Shown: positions 1 to 10,228 of the stretch, one piece after another | Position numbering within the stretch: the first letter of the stretch is position 1 | Layout: each line of letters opens with the position of its first letter | From: Gnetum montanum | Lineage: Eukaryota; Streptophyta; Gnetopsida; Gnetales; Gnetaceae | NCBI GenBank assembly: GCA_015680685.1 | Contig: MNCI01011128.1 | Coordinates: 1,022,934 to 1,084,933 of the forward strand | Direction of reading: 5' to 3' | DNA length: 62,000 nt | The notes under the pieces: model-generated | What the model was told of the DNA's origin: nothing | The model's input: the letters and a program-made list of their open reading frames with translations, nothing else | Databases searched by the model: none | Position numbers and translations under genes: made by a program

Positions 1-1698
1 AAATCCCTATTCGCAACCCGAAGTATGCTTGACATTAGAGAGGCAGTTAGGATTCCCACAAGGCATTTAAAAGATAGTAGGATCAAGTTTTTGGATATAA
101 ATAATATCCCATGTTTTGAATGGGGATACAATGCTGATCCTCAACATCATTTACAGGCATTCCACGATGCCTGTGCCTTGCAGAACATAGACAATGAGTG
201 GCAGAAACTCAAGTTGTTCCCAAGGACACTCACTAAAGAAGCGGAAAGCTGGTACCGGTCCTTAGAACCGGAAACCATCAGGAGGTGGAGTACGATGCTC
301 GAATTGTTCAACAACAAATATCAAACGTACTCCAGAGTGTCCAACTTGCGTAAGCAGATCCAAGGCTGGAAACAAGGAGCTTATGAATCCTTGGATGCTG
401 CCATGGCCCGTTACTACACATTGCTACATCGTTGCCCGGGCCATGGGTACGCTAAGCGGGATCAACTTCGCCACCTCGTGGATGGGCTACGAAATGAAAC
501 GAGAAGAACTCTTGGGACTTACGCCCAAGGGAGACTCTCCCAATTAAGAGCCCATGAAGTTGAAGTTTTGTTGGAACAAGTAGCGCAAGAAGAGGGTGAG
601 CTACGTAAAAGAGAAAGTGCGGAGGAATACAACCGCGATCCCTCCCTTCGCAAGAAGGGAGTGAAATTCTGTGATGAGGAGGATGAGTCACCACTCGAAG
701 AGTTGGTGAACAGGAAAACCGTGCCGATCCAAAAGTTAACAACGGAGGTATCGGCTAAGGTAGACCAAATGTGGGATTCCTTAGACTCACGAATAGAAAC
801 AGTTTTGAAAATTGTAGAGGAGTCTAAGGATGAGCAAAGTAGTGATAAAGGCAAAAACATGCGGAGAAACTTTAACCCTGCACATAACAAGGGTAAGGGA
901 AAAATCTCTAACTCCGATGAGGCTGAAAATTCTGATTCAGACAATGATGGTGGATGTGAGGTCTGCTACTATGACCATCCTAAGGGATGTTGTCCAATTA
1001 TCTCACATCTGCAGGAGTCTGGGGTGTATGCATTAAATCCAAGACTTAATCAACGGCAAACACCCAGAAGGTTACCTTATCCACAAGGTAACCCAAGGCA
1101 GTTCCACCAACCCTTGACGTATTATCCAAGTGGAACGCCTCCACAGCCCATCGAACAACATCAGCAGTGGCAATACCCACAGTCATGGAGGATGCCACAA
1201 CCGACACATCGATACCCTTACCGGCAGCCGGATCCTTATGGTTATTATGTGCAGCAGCCAGTTTTCCCAGGTGACGCTATGAGTCACACTCCACGCCGTC
1301 ACTACTACGCTCGGGAGTACTTCAGAAGAACTCCTTCTCCTCCGGGAGACATCTCACATTCCATCCATCCTCTAAATCCCCCCGCACCTTTTCCTCAAGT
1401 AGTTCCCACAACACCTCCTGCTCCAACAATGCAAGGGAAATTGCCTACCCAACCGCCCCCCCGTCACGCCGCGAGATCTGTAAATATTCAGAGTGTAAAT
1501 ATCCAACTGGACACTAGTTCTAGCGATAACTGTACAAAAAAGAGACCCTTTTTCAGAACTAGGAGCGCGGATAGGCTCTCGCAACAACAAACGGACGGGT
1601 ATATGCATAGGCCTCTAACTACTAACACTTCGGAGCACCCTTCAGTCCAAGGGAATGTAACGCATACGGTTATGCTAACACATACCGTAACTGACTAG
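1..1698 (+). pseudogene. gag: Element A gag polyprotein (capsid region)
   Basis: The reading frame is open from base 1, so the first in-window ATG (25) is not the real start. The retrotransposon gag core lies at about 110-560: LKLFPRTL, AESWYRSLEP, RRWSTMLELFNNKYQTYSRV, LRKQIQGWKQ and LLHRCPGHGY, which recur in B-F. It forms the particle that packages the RNA. An acidic/basic linker follows, then a compact Cys/His motif at 955-993 (CX2C-YYDHPKG-CC) and a Pro/Gln/Tyr-rich tail. The frame ends at TAG 1696-1698 where B has a Trp codon (ACTGACTGG), so the stop looks like a TGG-to-TAG transition inside a longer gag-protease frame. This is one of the least damaged gags in the window. Confidence 0.85.
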
Positions 1699-2490
1699 AT
1701 CAAGGTAGGCCACCTTCCCAGGAAACTAACTTATCCTGGGAGTCCCTTTATTCATTTGCAGATCGCTGGAAATGCACCACATGGAGCTCTTCTTGACTTA
1801 GGTTCCGGAGTCATCTTAATTTCGCGAAAGATGCATCACGCCTGGCACATGCCCCAACTTAAGAAGAGCAACATCCAACTAGAGCTGGTAGACCAGTGCA
1901 TCACTATTCCCTTGAGTTTGGTGGAGGACGTTATCACCACTGTGTGTGGTTGGTCCTACCCAGCGGATTTCCTAGTGATCGATGTTAACAACAATGAAGG
2001 GGACTTCCCAATTATAATGGGAAGGGCATGGCTAAGCACAGTAGATGCATGCCTTAGGATCCGTGATCTTTCCTTGGAAATCTCCAAGATAAACATATGT
2101 GGAAAGATCGAAAAGAGGATAGTTCCATGCAACACATACAGTGATTCATCGGGTGATGACACGGAGGAAATGTCTCCATGTCACAGGTGTGCCCAAGAAA
2201 CGCTGCAACAAAGATGCCTGTATGTAGCAACCACACAAGAAGTAATAGACACCCCGTTGTTGACAGCTTCTCATAAGGACGAACAAATATGCATGGAACG
2301 AACTGAGGCAACTCATGCTAACAACCATGGAATAGACACAGTGGAACGTGAGCGTCAACAACTTAAACCCCAAAATCTAAGAGCATCATTTGGGAGAAGT
2401 TGGACACTGCTTAGAAATTCGAATAGACACTCACTATTTTGGATCTCTCCCTCACAACTCAGTCATGGGGGGTATGGCCACCTATGCTAA
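1699..2490 (+). pseudogene. Element A retropepsin-like aspartic protease domain
   Basis: The frame is the same as gag, just after its TAG. The protease signature is ALLDLGSGVILIS (about 1774-1812), matching LLDSGLGVNLIS in B; the catalytic D-S-G has become D-L-G by a Ser-to-Leu change, so the enzyme should be inactive. Downstream blocks LPQLKKSNI, VVDQ-like ELVDQ, CGWSYPADFLVI and FPIIMGRAWLSTVDA match B and C. In this family the protease would process gag-pol. After it the frame runs through a Gln/Thr-rich tail and stops at 2490 without entering an RT domain. Loss of pol is therefore a deletion, not a frameshift. Confidence 0.8.
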
Positions 2491-3839
2491 TCATATGGGG
2501 CCCTCAGTTCTTTTTCAGTTTTTGTTTTACACATTTTTGTTTTACAAATTTCTTTAACTTTTCTTGTTTTTGTTTTACAACATCGTTATATTTTTCTATC
2601 TTTTTGTGTGTGTGTGTGTGTATGTCATCCATCATGTAAATTCGTCACCCAATAATTGTTCGGGCCGATGGGAAGAACTGTTTTTTATTAATTGCTAATG
2701 TTTGATTTTTACCTTAAGTTACATTGTTGATACTAAGGTATGTTCTTTTGATATGGTAGGCAATGAGATCACTGCATCCATCCATCCGTCAAGTCTATGG
2801 TTTCCCTTGGCTTGGAAATGTACAGTTTCCTTCCAATAAGAACTATAACTAACCAGTGACTAGGCATTTCCCAAACTAAGGAAGGACTCAAGGGTTTGCA
2901 AAGGGTGTGACTTCAAGGAAACTTGGTGCTCTTGTGTTGGTCATTAACATGGTTGTTTGGATGTTTTCTTCTTGGGTTTTCTTACCGTTCTGATGTAACC
3001 CAATAATCGGAAGATGAGACAATAAAAAAAAAGAAGTCTTTGGATGGTGTGGTCCCCACGCATAAAAACAAAAAACAAAGGAAAAATGGAAAAAAAATGG
3101 AAAAAAGAAAAAGAAGAAAAAAACAAAAGAAGAAGCTTAAAAGATACAAGTGAGGATTCAAAGCACACCCCTTAGACGGAATAAATTTGGGCTACAAGCA
3201 CTGGTTATGGAACCAAAGTGTTCCCTCTAACTAAGGCACTTCTCGCTTCCCATTCTCTCAGTTGTTTCGTCGGAATAGTGGTGGCTCCTCGAAGTTGCAT
3301 CCTTGTTACCCAAGTGGATGATTTAACCAACTGCATTGATGCGAAGTCACTGGAACTGGTTGGTTTGAGGGCAGAGTTGGAATGAGATTCGCCAAGTCAC
3401 ATTAATCATCAAACACACAAGGGGCTGTACACCACCTTGTTCTTGGGATTCCATTCAATTCCTCTTTCTTCCCATCCTTCTCTCCATTGTTCACCTCATT
3501 GCCGGTTATATCATTGTATATACTTTAGTTGATGCTTTGTTTTCTTGTTGGTAAGTTCTTCCGGTTAAGACTTTAACTCTTGTTCCAAAGGACATTCCCA
3601 AAGCCCACGGACTCTTTGAATGTGGGATTGTCGGGGCATTAAGGGCATGAGCCTGCTTTGGGGAGGACCCACTGACATTCCTATTTGGAACTTTAGTTAG
3701 CTTCTTTTCCTTAATGTTTTGCAATTAATTAACATTTTTGTTCATTTCCATCCTGACATCCTTTTTATCGATGCCATAGTTGTCCCTTTTTATCTATCAT
3801 TCCTATTCCTTTTCTCTCTCCATTCTAACTCTACCGAAG
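2491..3839 (+). other. Element A 3' non-coding region (T-rich tract and conserved blocks)
   Basis: There is no credible gene. A T-rich tract (about 2505-2600, units such as tttttgttttaca) with a (GT)n run (about 2604-2621) follows the gag-protease stop directly. Further on are blocks shared with B, C and E: gtgtgacttcaagg near 2905, a potential hairpin at 3046-3173, and cctgctttggggaggaccc near 3650. The same order recurs after gag or pol in the other copies, so this is a retained family feature rather than random DNA. Function unknown. Confidence 0.7.
3046..3173 (+). other. Conserved potential hairpin with A/G-rich loop (element A)
   Basis: The left arm ggtgtggtccccac (3046-3059) and the right arm ggattcaaagcacaccccтt-like block (3154-3173) can pair GGTGTG with CACACC and GGTCC-like bases with GGA. 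About 95 bases of A/G-rich low-complexity sequence separate them. The two arms recur with different simple-sequence loops in B (twice), C (twice) and E. Pairing is inferred by eye. Confidence 0.45.
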
Positions 3840-4071
3840 GTTCGCGATTAGTCATGGGGGTACGGGGCCTGATTTTTCGATTTTTATCCTAAGCCCCGGA
3901 TTTTTTCGTTTTTCTTCCTAACCCCTATACCTTCGGTAGTCATCATCTATATTTTCCCAGATCCATATCAGCCATACCACACCTTAGCCAGTGAACCTAA
4001 ACCGAAGCAAGGTATGCTTTACTTAATGATTCAATTACCCTTGCTAATATATGATGGTGTTGTGTGTGCAG
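3840..4071 (+). other. Predicted leader intron upstream of ORF2 stub (element A)
   Basis: Candidate donor ccgaag/gttcgc at 3840 and candidate acceptor gtgtgtgcag ending at 4071, directly abutting ATG 4072. The motif agtcatgggggta starts 10 bases inside the intron. B has the same arrangement (219 bases, donor ag/gtatgc, motif 10 bases in). The length (232) and motif spacing argue for a conserved intron, but splicing is predicted only. Confidence 0.5.
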
Positions 4072-4278
4072 ATGGCAATCATACAACAACAGAATGGATC
4101 TGGAGCAGACACTTGGAATGGAGCAGCGCTGAAGCAGCATGCAAGGAGTGGAATTGATAATGCGCTTACAGATGGACAACGAAAGGCGCAATCTAGGCGT
4201 TGGCAGCAACAAGACTCTTCTCTTTTCTTCTCTTCTATTCTCTCTCCTCTTTTCTCTCAGCTGCCAACTGTGGCCTGA
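4072..4278 (+). CDS. Short ORF2 stub of element A
   Basis: The 68-codon frame starts at the ATG that abuts the predicted acceptor (MAIIQQQNGSGADTW...) and ends at TGA 4276-4278. It sits where B and D have a 930-950 codon ORF2, but I see no similarity to that protein's conserved blocks. The likely reading is a relic left after deletion of ORF2, keeping the splice acceptor and start codon. It is Gln/Arg/Ser-rich and not recognised as a known family. Whether it is translated is unknown. Confidence 0.3.
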   Translation: MAIIQQQNGSGADTWNGAALKQHARSGIDNALTDGQRKAQSRRWQQQDSSLFFSSILSPLFSQLPTVA

Positions 4279-4439
4279 TGTCATTGTAATAAGGTGTTCA
4301 CCCATGTTGTCATGAACACCAGTTTTTGTCAAGTCTTGTAATAAAGACCGTTCACATGTCATCCCATTAGTTCCATTTTCCCTAATAATCCCATACCTAC
4401 CTGATATCATTGTAAGGAACTCGAGGACGAGTTTTCATT

Positions 4440-4453
4440 CAGTCATGGGGGTA
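4440..4453 (+). other. Polypurine-type plus-strand priming tract, element A
   Basis: cagtcatgggggta lies immediately before the TGATGA start of the 3' LTR, the expected site for plus-strand priming. B has cagtcgtgggggta in the same place. The upstream context gaggacgagttttcattcag is also shared with other copies. Confidence 0.7.
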
Positions 4454-5525
4454 TGATGAGACGCGGTTTACACTAGGCCGCGATATCGCGTACGCGATAT
4501 CGCGGCCGACGCGATATCGCGTCTTCTCCTGCGATATCGCGTACGCGATATCGCGTCCCGCCGCCATATCTATAAATAAGAGGCGGCACTCCCTTCATTT
4601 CCCAATCCTGGCTAGTGTAGCGAAGCTCTGGCAGATTGATCACTCCAGAGTTAGAATTTTTCCCCATGTGCCCGCAGTAGGAGTCCTAGAGTGAACGGCT
4701 CTTTATTCGAGCAGCTTGTAACCTGAACCCAAGTTGTGTACGGCAATAAAGACGAACTTGTTTGGATAAACCTTGCAGCACGTGGTTTCATTTATTGCTT
4801 TATTTCCTGCTTTCCTAGTGCGTTCAAGTACGACTTGATTACGAGCGTCTACGGACGTGTACGGCTAGTCAAGGAATCGGCTGCTTGACGCAATGCATGA
4901 GTACGACTCAATTACGAGCATTGGATGCTTGGTAACCCAGTAGCGTATTCCAGGATTCTGCGCTTGGTAACTCCCGGGTCTAATGTGTACGGCTAGTTGA
5001 GGAATCGGCTGCTCATTGCTAGGCTAGATCGTGTGATAAGTACGACTTAGTTACGAGCACCCACGGGTGTGTACGGCTGGCTAAGGAATCGGCTGCTTAT
5101 CACACGTAGGCTAAATAGGTGCCTCAGTATGACCACTTCGAGCACTTGCGTTACGTGTGGCGATCCCAGTAACGATTAGCGTTTGGTAAGCTGCAGTTGC
5201 ATAGTTCAGGGTGTGTCCGGTAAGTGGGAACGGATGCTGACGCTAGTTAATTTAGACTTAGATCTTAGTTAGAGTTAGTTTAGTTTTCTCAACTCTTTCC
5301 TCCCGGTAGCATAGAAGATAAGCCGAAAATATCAAAAAAATCACATACCTCAGACTTGCTTAACCATACACCGTGGCACATACAAGCAAGTCTGGGAAGA
5401 CAACGAATGATTAACCCCAAGTGTTTCTTGTGGCGTTAAGGCATTTAGTCTGCAGAGTTCGACCAGATCGCGCGTGTACGCTCATATTCGTATGGTGGAG
5501 TGTAGGGGTACCTCGCCACTCATCA
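4454..5525 (+). repeat. 3' LTR of element A
   Basis: 1072 bases, TGATGAGACG ... CGCCACTCATCA. It holds a palindrome array (4480-4554), a TATA box (4571-4578), and an R/U5 part built from imperfect repeats of agtacgacttgattacgagc and tgtacggctagtcaaggaat modules at 4827, 4900 and 5039. The LTR resembles that of D in palindrome type and length. The 5' partner is outside the window. Confidence 0.85.
4480..4578 (+). promoter_or_regulatory. U3 palindrome array and TATA box, element A LTR
   Basis: Five copies of the 10-base palindrome GCGATATCGC lie within 4480-4554, some joined by the palindrome CGCGTACGCG. A TATA box (tataaata, 4571-4578) follows 16 bases later. The array is extremely CpG-rich compared with the AT-rich surroundings. 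The position fits U3 upstream promoter sequence; binding proteins are unknown. Confidence 0.65.
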
Positions 5526-6008
5526 ATTATTATAATTTCAATCATTATGGTCCATTCATAGTTTGTTAAAGACATAAGTACGACCATCTTGAACGTAACC
5601 CAAACACTTGGTAAGCCTAGTGATGCTTAATGTTTGGTAACCCAGCAGTGTTAGGAATTGCTCAAAACGTGCTCAGAAGATGGGACCGGATACTTATGCT
5701 AGGAGTAGGTAGAATACAAGCTAGGATAATTAGAGATTAGATTATAGTTTATTCCTTACCTTTCATACTTTAATTAATCACCGAAAAAAATTAAAAAGAT
5801 ATAAAAATCATTAGCCTTAGTCTCACTTAACCAACGTAATAGAACTTCACAAGTGAGATTAGGATGACAATGACTGTTCCAACCCAAGGTTTCACGGGTT
5901 AGAAGTATGGTGTATGTTAAGTGCTTACAGTCTACGGATTTCAACCGAGTCGCGCGTGAACACTCGTGATTTGTATGGTTGGGCATAGGGATACCTAGCC
6001 GCTCATCA
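5526..6008 (+). repeat. 5' LTR of element B, 3' half only
   Basis: It aligns with 17899-18387 of B's 3' LTR, beginning attattataatttcaat and ending GCTCATCA. The missing first half is not deleted but displaced: element A is inserted here. The first half should lie upstream of A, outside the window. Confidence 0.85.
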
Positions 6009-6009
6009 T

Positions 6010-6027
6010 TGGCACCGTTGCCGGGGA
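6010..6027 (+). other. Primer-binding site of element B (tRNA-Asp type)
   Basis: tggcaccgttgccgggga starts one base after the LTR end. It differs at one base from TGGCGCCGTTGCCGGGGA, the site I know as complementary to the plant tRNA-Asp 3' end and typical of Athila-type elements. Confidence 0.75.
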
Positions 6028-6157
6028 CTGTTAGTCTTTCATGCATCATCTGACTTTAGTGAAATTATCATTTAAGTCATTTGATCGGACCCAGGATAGA
6101 AATATTTTTGCATGCTAGGAAAATTTAAGTTAATCAATTAAGGTACACCGATTATAT

Positions 6158-8640
6158 ATGGACCATCTAACGTCCAATATGTCTTCTCATAGGAGAGATG
6201 CATTTGAACCACCAGTGCTGCAAGAATGTCGGGTGGTATACAAACATCTCGATGAATATGTCCCTGATTTCATGATCATCCTACATCAGGATGAGCATCT
6301 TCAATGGTGGGACATGGAGGGTAGAATTGTGCTACCACCCAATCAAGCAGCTCCTGTGATGTTGTACCATAATTTGGGTAGAATGGGCATCCAGGACTAA
6401 GTGGCGGAGTATGTTATGGAGGACCATGACTTCCAGGACTATCATCCTACGGAAGCTCAACGGACAAGAGATCAGCAGCAGGCCAAGAGATATGAACAAC
6501 AGAAGGGGAAACACTTTAGTAACCCCTTATTCTCGCAAGGGCCACAAGACGATGGAGATCTCGTATTTGATGATACTCACTTGAACAATCTTCACCTGGG
6601 GCTGCTGATACTTAAGTTAGTCATCCAGAACAAACCTCCAAGTGACCACAATCCTCAAGGGGATGGTGGGTCATGAAGCAAAGCTAGAGGAGATGACCAT
6701 GGCCGTCACCAGGGTAGATGGGGAGATCAACGCCGAAGTGGCGGTGATGCCTCTCCTTCTTCTCCGTCCTCCCCCTCTCCTTCACCTTCCTCCAACTTAG
6801 GCTTTGAGCGTCACAAGGGAAGGCTGGAGAGAAAGGACGGTGGTAAGCAGGTTTGAGTGGGGAAATGTGAGGAAGCACGTGACCAATTGTGTGACCCTTG
6901 CCAACATGAAAGAAGGGGCAGCAGAAATCGTCACAAACATCATAGTCCCCAATAGGACTATGATTCAGACGAGTCCTTATTAGGTACTTGGAGCATGCTC
7001 CACATTGCAGAGGCAATTCACATTATAAGCAGACACATGAAGGATAGTTGGATCAAGCATGTTGACATGAACAACATCCCTAGATTTGAAGGGGGATACA
7101 ACTGTGATCCGTAGACCCACTTTCAGGCATTCCATGATGCCTGCACCCTGCAAAATATTGATAACTATTGGCAACGATTAAAGCTGGTTCCCCAAACACT
7201 CATCAAAGAAGTCGAAAGTTGGTACCAGTCCTTAGAGCTAAAATCAATCAGAAGATGGAGTACGATGCTTGAAATCTTTAATGAAAAATATCAAACATAC
7301 TCTAGAGTGGAAAATCTGAGATGGCAAATCCAAGGTTGGAAACAAGGGAATCATGAACCCTTAGATGTCGCCATGAGCAAGTATTACTCATTGTTACATC
7401 GGTGCCCTAGTCATGGTTATTCTTAGTGGGCACAACTTTGCCACATTATTGATGGGCTTTGTTTTGAAATGAGAAAGACCCTTGGTGTGTACGCCAAGGG
7501 ACGACTGTCAGAGCTAAGGGCCCATCAGTTGTAGAGCCTTATTGACTAGATGGCCAAAGAGGAAGGAGAACTTAGAAAAAAGGAGAGTGTTGAGGAATTC
7601 AATCAAGACCCTTCCCTTAGGAAAAGGGAGATTCAATTTTGTGATGAGGACAAAGAGTCGTCACTGGAAGCAGCAGTGAATTGGAAAACTTTGCCATTAC
7701 AAAAGTTTGCATCTGAAATCTCGGTAAAGGTGGATAAAATATGAGACTCTTTGAATGAGAAATTCCAAAGTATATTAAAAATTACATAAGAGTCCAAAGA
7801 GTAGGGTAGTGACCGTGATTGGCACAGGAAGAAAGGAGCTGAACGTACCCAACATAAGGGTAAGGGAAAAATTGCTGTAGCAGAATAGGTTGCAGACTCT
7901 GATACCAAAGAGGACGATGGATGCGACGTATGCCAATATGAACATCCTAAGGGATGTTGTCCTGTGGTGTCTCACCTTCAAGAGTTTGGGGTCTATGCCT
8001 TGAACCCTCGTTTGGCACAGAGGTAAACATCCCGAAGGTTTCCTTATCTACAAGGTAACCCCAGGCGATTCCACCATCAACAACAAGGATATTATCCAAG
8101 TGGAACACCTCTATAACTCTATGAATATTTTCAACAATGGTAGAAATCACAAGCATGGGGGATGCCACCTCCAAGGTAGTAGTACCCTTACAAGCAGCCA
8201 GATCCTTATGGGTACTATGTTTAACAACCTGTCTCTCCAAGATAGTCTGCTAGTCATGCGGCCTTTCCTAGCTACTACCACCCCCCTGAATATTTCAGAC
8301 ATCCATCTCAATCACCCAGGGGGACAAATCCACACCTCTTCTACCCTCTATCACCTTCTTCTTCCACTCCTCCACACCATCCCTCTCAATTGCCACCTGC
8401 TCCATCCATGTAGGGAGAAATACCGTCATAGCCACAACAACGAAATGCTACAAGGGCTGTAAACTTACAACCAGCACCTAGGCCGAGTGGACCGGAATCC
8501 AAGCCACGTAAATGCCCTTTCTTCCGACCCAACAATCTGAACACACCCTCACTTACACCTATGGCTAGTGCCTCATAACCTACCAATGCCTCTACCATCA
8601 TACCGCTCGAGCAGTTCTCTACTCTACCACAATCCAATGT
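6158..8640 (+). pseudogene. gag: Element B gag polyprotein (with N-terminal conserved domain)
   Basis: The start ATG 6158 (MDHLTSNMSSHRRD) is shared in position with F at 60473. An N-terminal domain (6200-6440: CRVVYKHLDEYVPDF, ILHQDEH, YVMEDHDFQDY) is also found in C and F. A Ser/Arg-rich linker follows, then the gag core (about 7000-7560: SWYQSLE, RRWSTMLEIFNEKYQTYSRV, LLHRCPSHGY), a compact Cys/His motif CDVCQYEHPKGCC (about 7921-7960) and a Pro/Tyr-rich tail. The frame holds many stops, mostly TAG/TGA/TAA at positions where relatives have CAG, CGA, CAA or TGG, but apparently no frameshift. It would encode the particle protein; this copy is dead. Confidence 0.8.
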
Positions 8641-9430
8641 CCAGACGATCATGCTCACACATGCTATGACCGACTGGATCAAAGCTGGTTCTCTTCCTCG
8701 AAAATTGACAGATCCGAGAAGCCCCCTCATATATCTTCAGGTGGCTGGGAACGAGCCATGTAAGGCTCTTCTAGACTCAGGGTTAGGGGTTAATTTAATA
8801 TCTCATGACATGTACAATAATTGGAACCTACCCCCGCTAAAGAAGAGCAACATCTTGCTTGAGTTAGCAGATCAATCCATCATCGTTCTTTTGGGTTTAG
8901 TGCAGGACATTGTGACCACCATTTGTGGGTGGTCCTACCCTACCGACTTCCTAGTCATCTGTGTTGAAAATTGTAAGGGAAACTTCCCAATCATCATGGG
9001 AAAAGCCTGGCTAAGCACGATGGATGCATGACTAGGACTCCAAGATTTGTCCCTAGAAATTTTAAAGGAAAATCCTTCCAGGAAGATCGAGAAGAAAAGA
9101 GTTCAATGCATCACATACAGTGACTCGGGGTGCAACTGTGTGCAGCAACTATGGTTCGCTAAGAAGACATTCATTCAAGCATGCAGTCGGTGTACCGAGG
9201 AATCACCAATTCAACAATGCCTGTATGCAACAACCACTAACCAAGAAGGCATCCAATGGCTGACAGCTGATCCTGCTAGCAGCACAATATACATGGAACC
9301 ATCCGAGGGGCTAGTGCGAGCCTATATTAACAGCATGGATGTGATGGAGGATATTCATCAATAGACCTCCATCGTTGATGACTTTGATGACTGGAGAAAG
9401 CTAGAGATTCTTGAGAGCTTCAAGAAATAG
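8641..9430 (+). pseudogene. Element B retropepsin-like protease and linker
   Basis: The frame continues from gag. The active-site motif LLDSGLGVNLIS keeps D-S-G (about 8768-8803). Then KKSNILLELADQ, CGWSYPTDFLVI and FPIIMGKAWLSTMDA follow; the last block is cut by TGA at 9029, a likely CGA-to-TGA change. The linker to RT (9047-9430) has Cys-containing segments also seen in A and C and carries further TAG stops. It is the maturation protease of the polyprotein. Confidence 0.8.
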
Positions 9431-10228
9431 CCCCTTGAACTAAAATCCCTACTGGCTCACTTAGAATATGCATTCTTGCAAAATGGCAAGCCGGTAATTA
9501 TCAATGCTTCCCTTGCTCCTGAACAGAAACAAAAGTTGCTAGTGATGGTAAACAAATGGGTTGCTGCATTCGCGTGGTCCTATCCTGAGCTGACTGGCAT
9601 TGATCCCAGGATCTACCAGCACCAGATCTACCTTGACCCTTCCATGAAGCCACGACGATAACCAAAAAGACGGTTGAATCCCAAGTTGAAGCAGGTCGTA
9701 AAGGATGAAATTGAACAACTTCTTAAGGTGGGATTCATTTATTCTGTGGCCAATAGTGAGTGGGTTAGCCCCCTTGTTATCGTACTCAAGAAAGATGGCA
9801 AGTGCAGGGTCTGTATCGATTTCTAGTTGCTCAACATGGCAACATTCAAGGACCACTTCCTGCTCCCATTTGTGGACCAGGTGTTGGACACAATTGCAGG
9901 ACACCAATATTACAGTTTTTTGGATGGTTATAGTGGTTATAACCATATCCAAATCACACCAGAGGACCAGGCCAAAACTACTTTCACAAGTCCATGGGGG
10001 ACTTTTGCATATAAGAAGATGCCCTTTGGCTTGTGCAACGCACCTGCGAAGTTCCAACGCCTCGCCTTGAGCATTTTTCAGCAACAGATCAGCAATGGTG
10101 TAGAAGTCTTCATGGATGAATTCTTCACCTATGCTACCATGTTTGAGTAAGCTTTGGACTACCTAGAGCAAGTTTTAAAGAGGTGTGTAGACACCAATCT
10201 GCGGCTCAGCTAGAAAAAGCGCCATCTG
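9431..10228 (+). pseudogene. Element B reverse transcriptase domain
   Basis: The blocks in order are VIINASLAPEQ, GIDPRIYQHQIYLDP, WVSPLVIVLKKDGKCRVCID, YYSFLDGYSGYNHIQITPED (first catalytic Asp), FGLCNAPAKFQR and the active-site box VEVFMDEFFTY. Relatives carry F-M-D-D here; C keeps it. The second catalytic Asp has become Glu, which should abolish polymerase activity. Stops at 9659, 9824, 10148 and 10211 are consistent with C-to-T changes at CAA/CAG codons. Sequence order and style fit the non-chromovirus (Athila/Tat) branch of plant Ty3/gypsy. Confidence 0.88.

Larger units (their letters stand above)
1..5525 (+). mobile_element. Ty3/gypsy element A, 5' truncated by window edge, nested in B
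   Basis: The element carries gag (open at base 1), a protease domain, a long non-coding 3' region, a polypurine-type tract and a 3' LTR (4454-5525). Reverse transcriptase, RNase H and integrase are absent between the protease and the 3' region, so this copy is non-autonomous. Its LTR starts TGATGA and ends TCATCA. The base after the LTR continues directly in sequence homologous to position 17899 onward of the 3' LTR of element B, so A is inserted into B's 5' LTR. The target duplication would be attat (5526-5530); the other copy and A's 5' LTR should lie left of the window. Confidence 0.85.

Noticed and set aside
519-944. Long reverse-strand open frames across A's gag (also 9539-10084 minus and 32483-32782 plus)
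   Set aside because: They are antisense shadows of well-conserved gag, RT and integrase frames and have no homologues of their own in the other copies' matching positions.
4480-4554. Regularly spaced palindromes resembling a CRISPR array
   Set aside because: Units are 10-base palindromes without unique spacers, they lie in an LTR, and the rest of the window is plant nuclear DNA.
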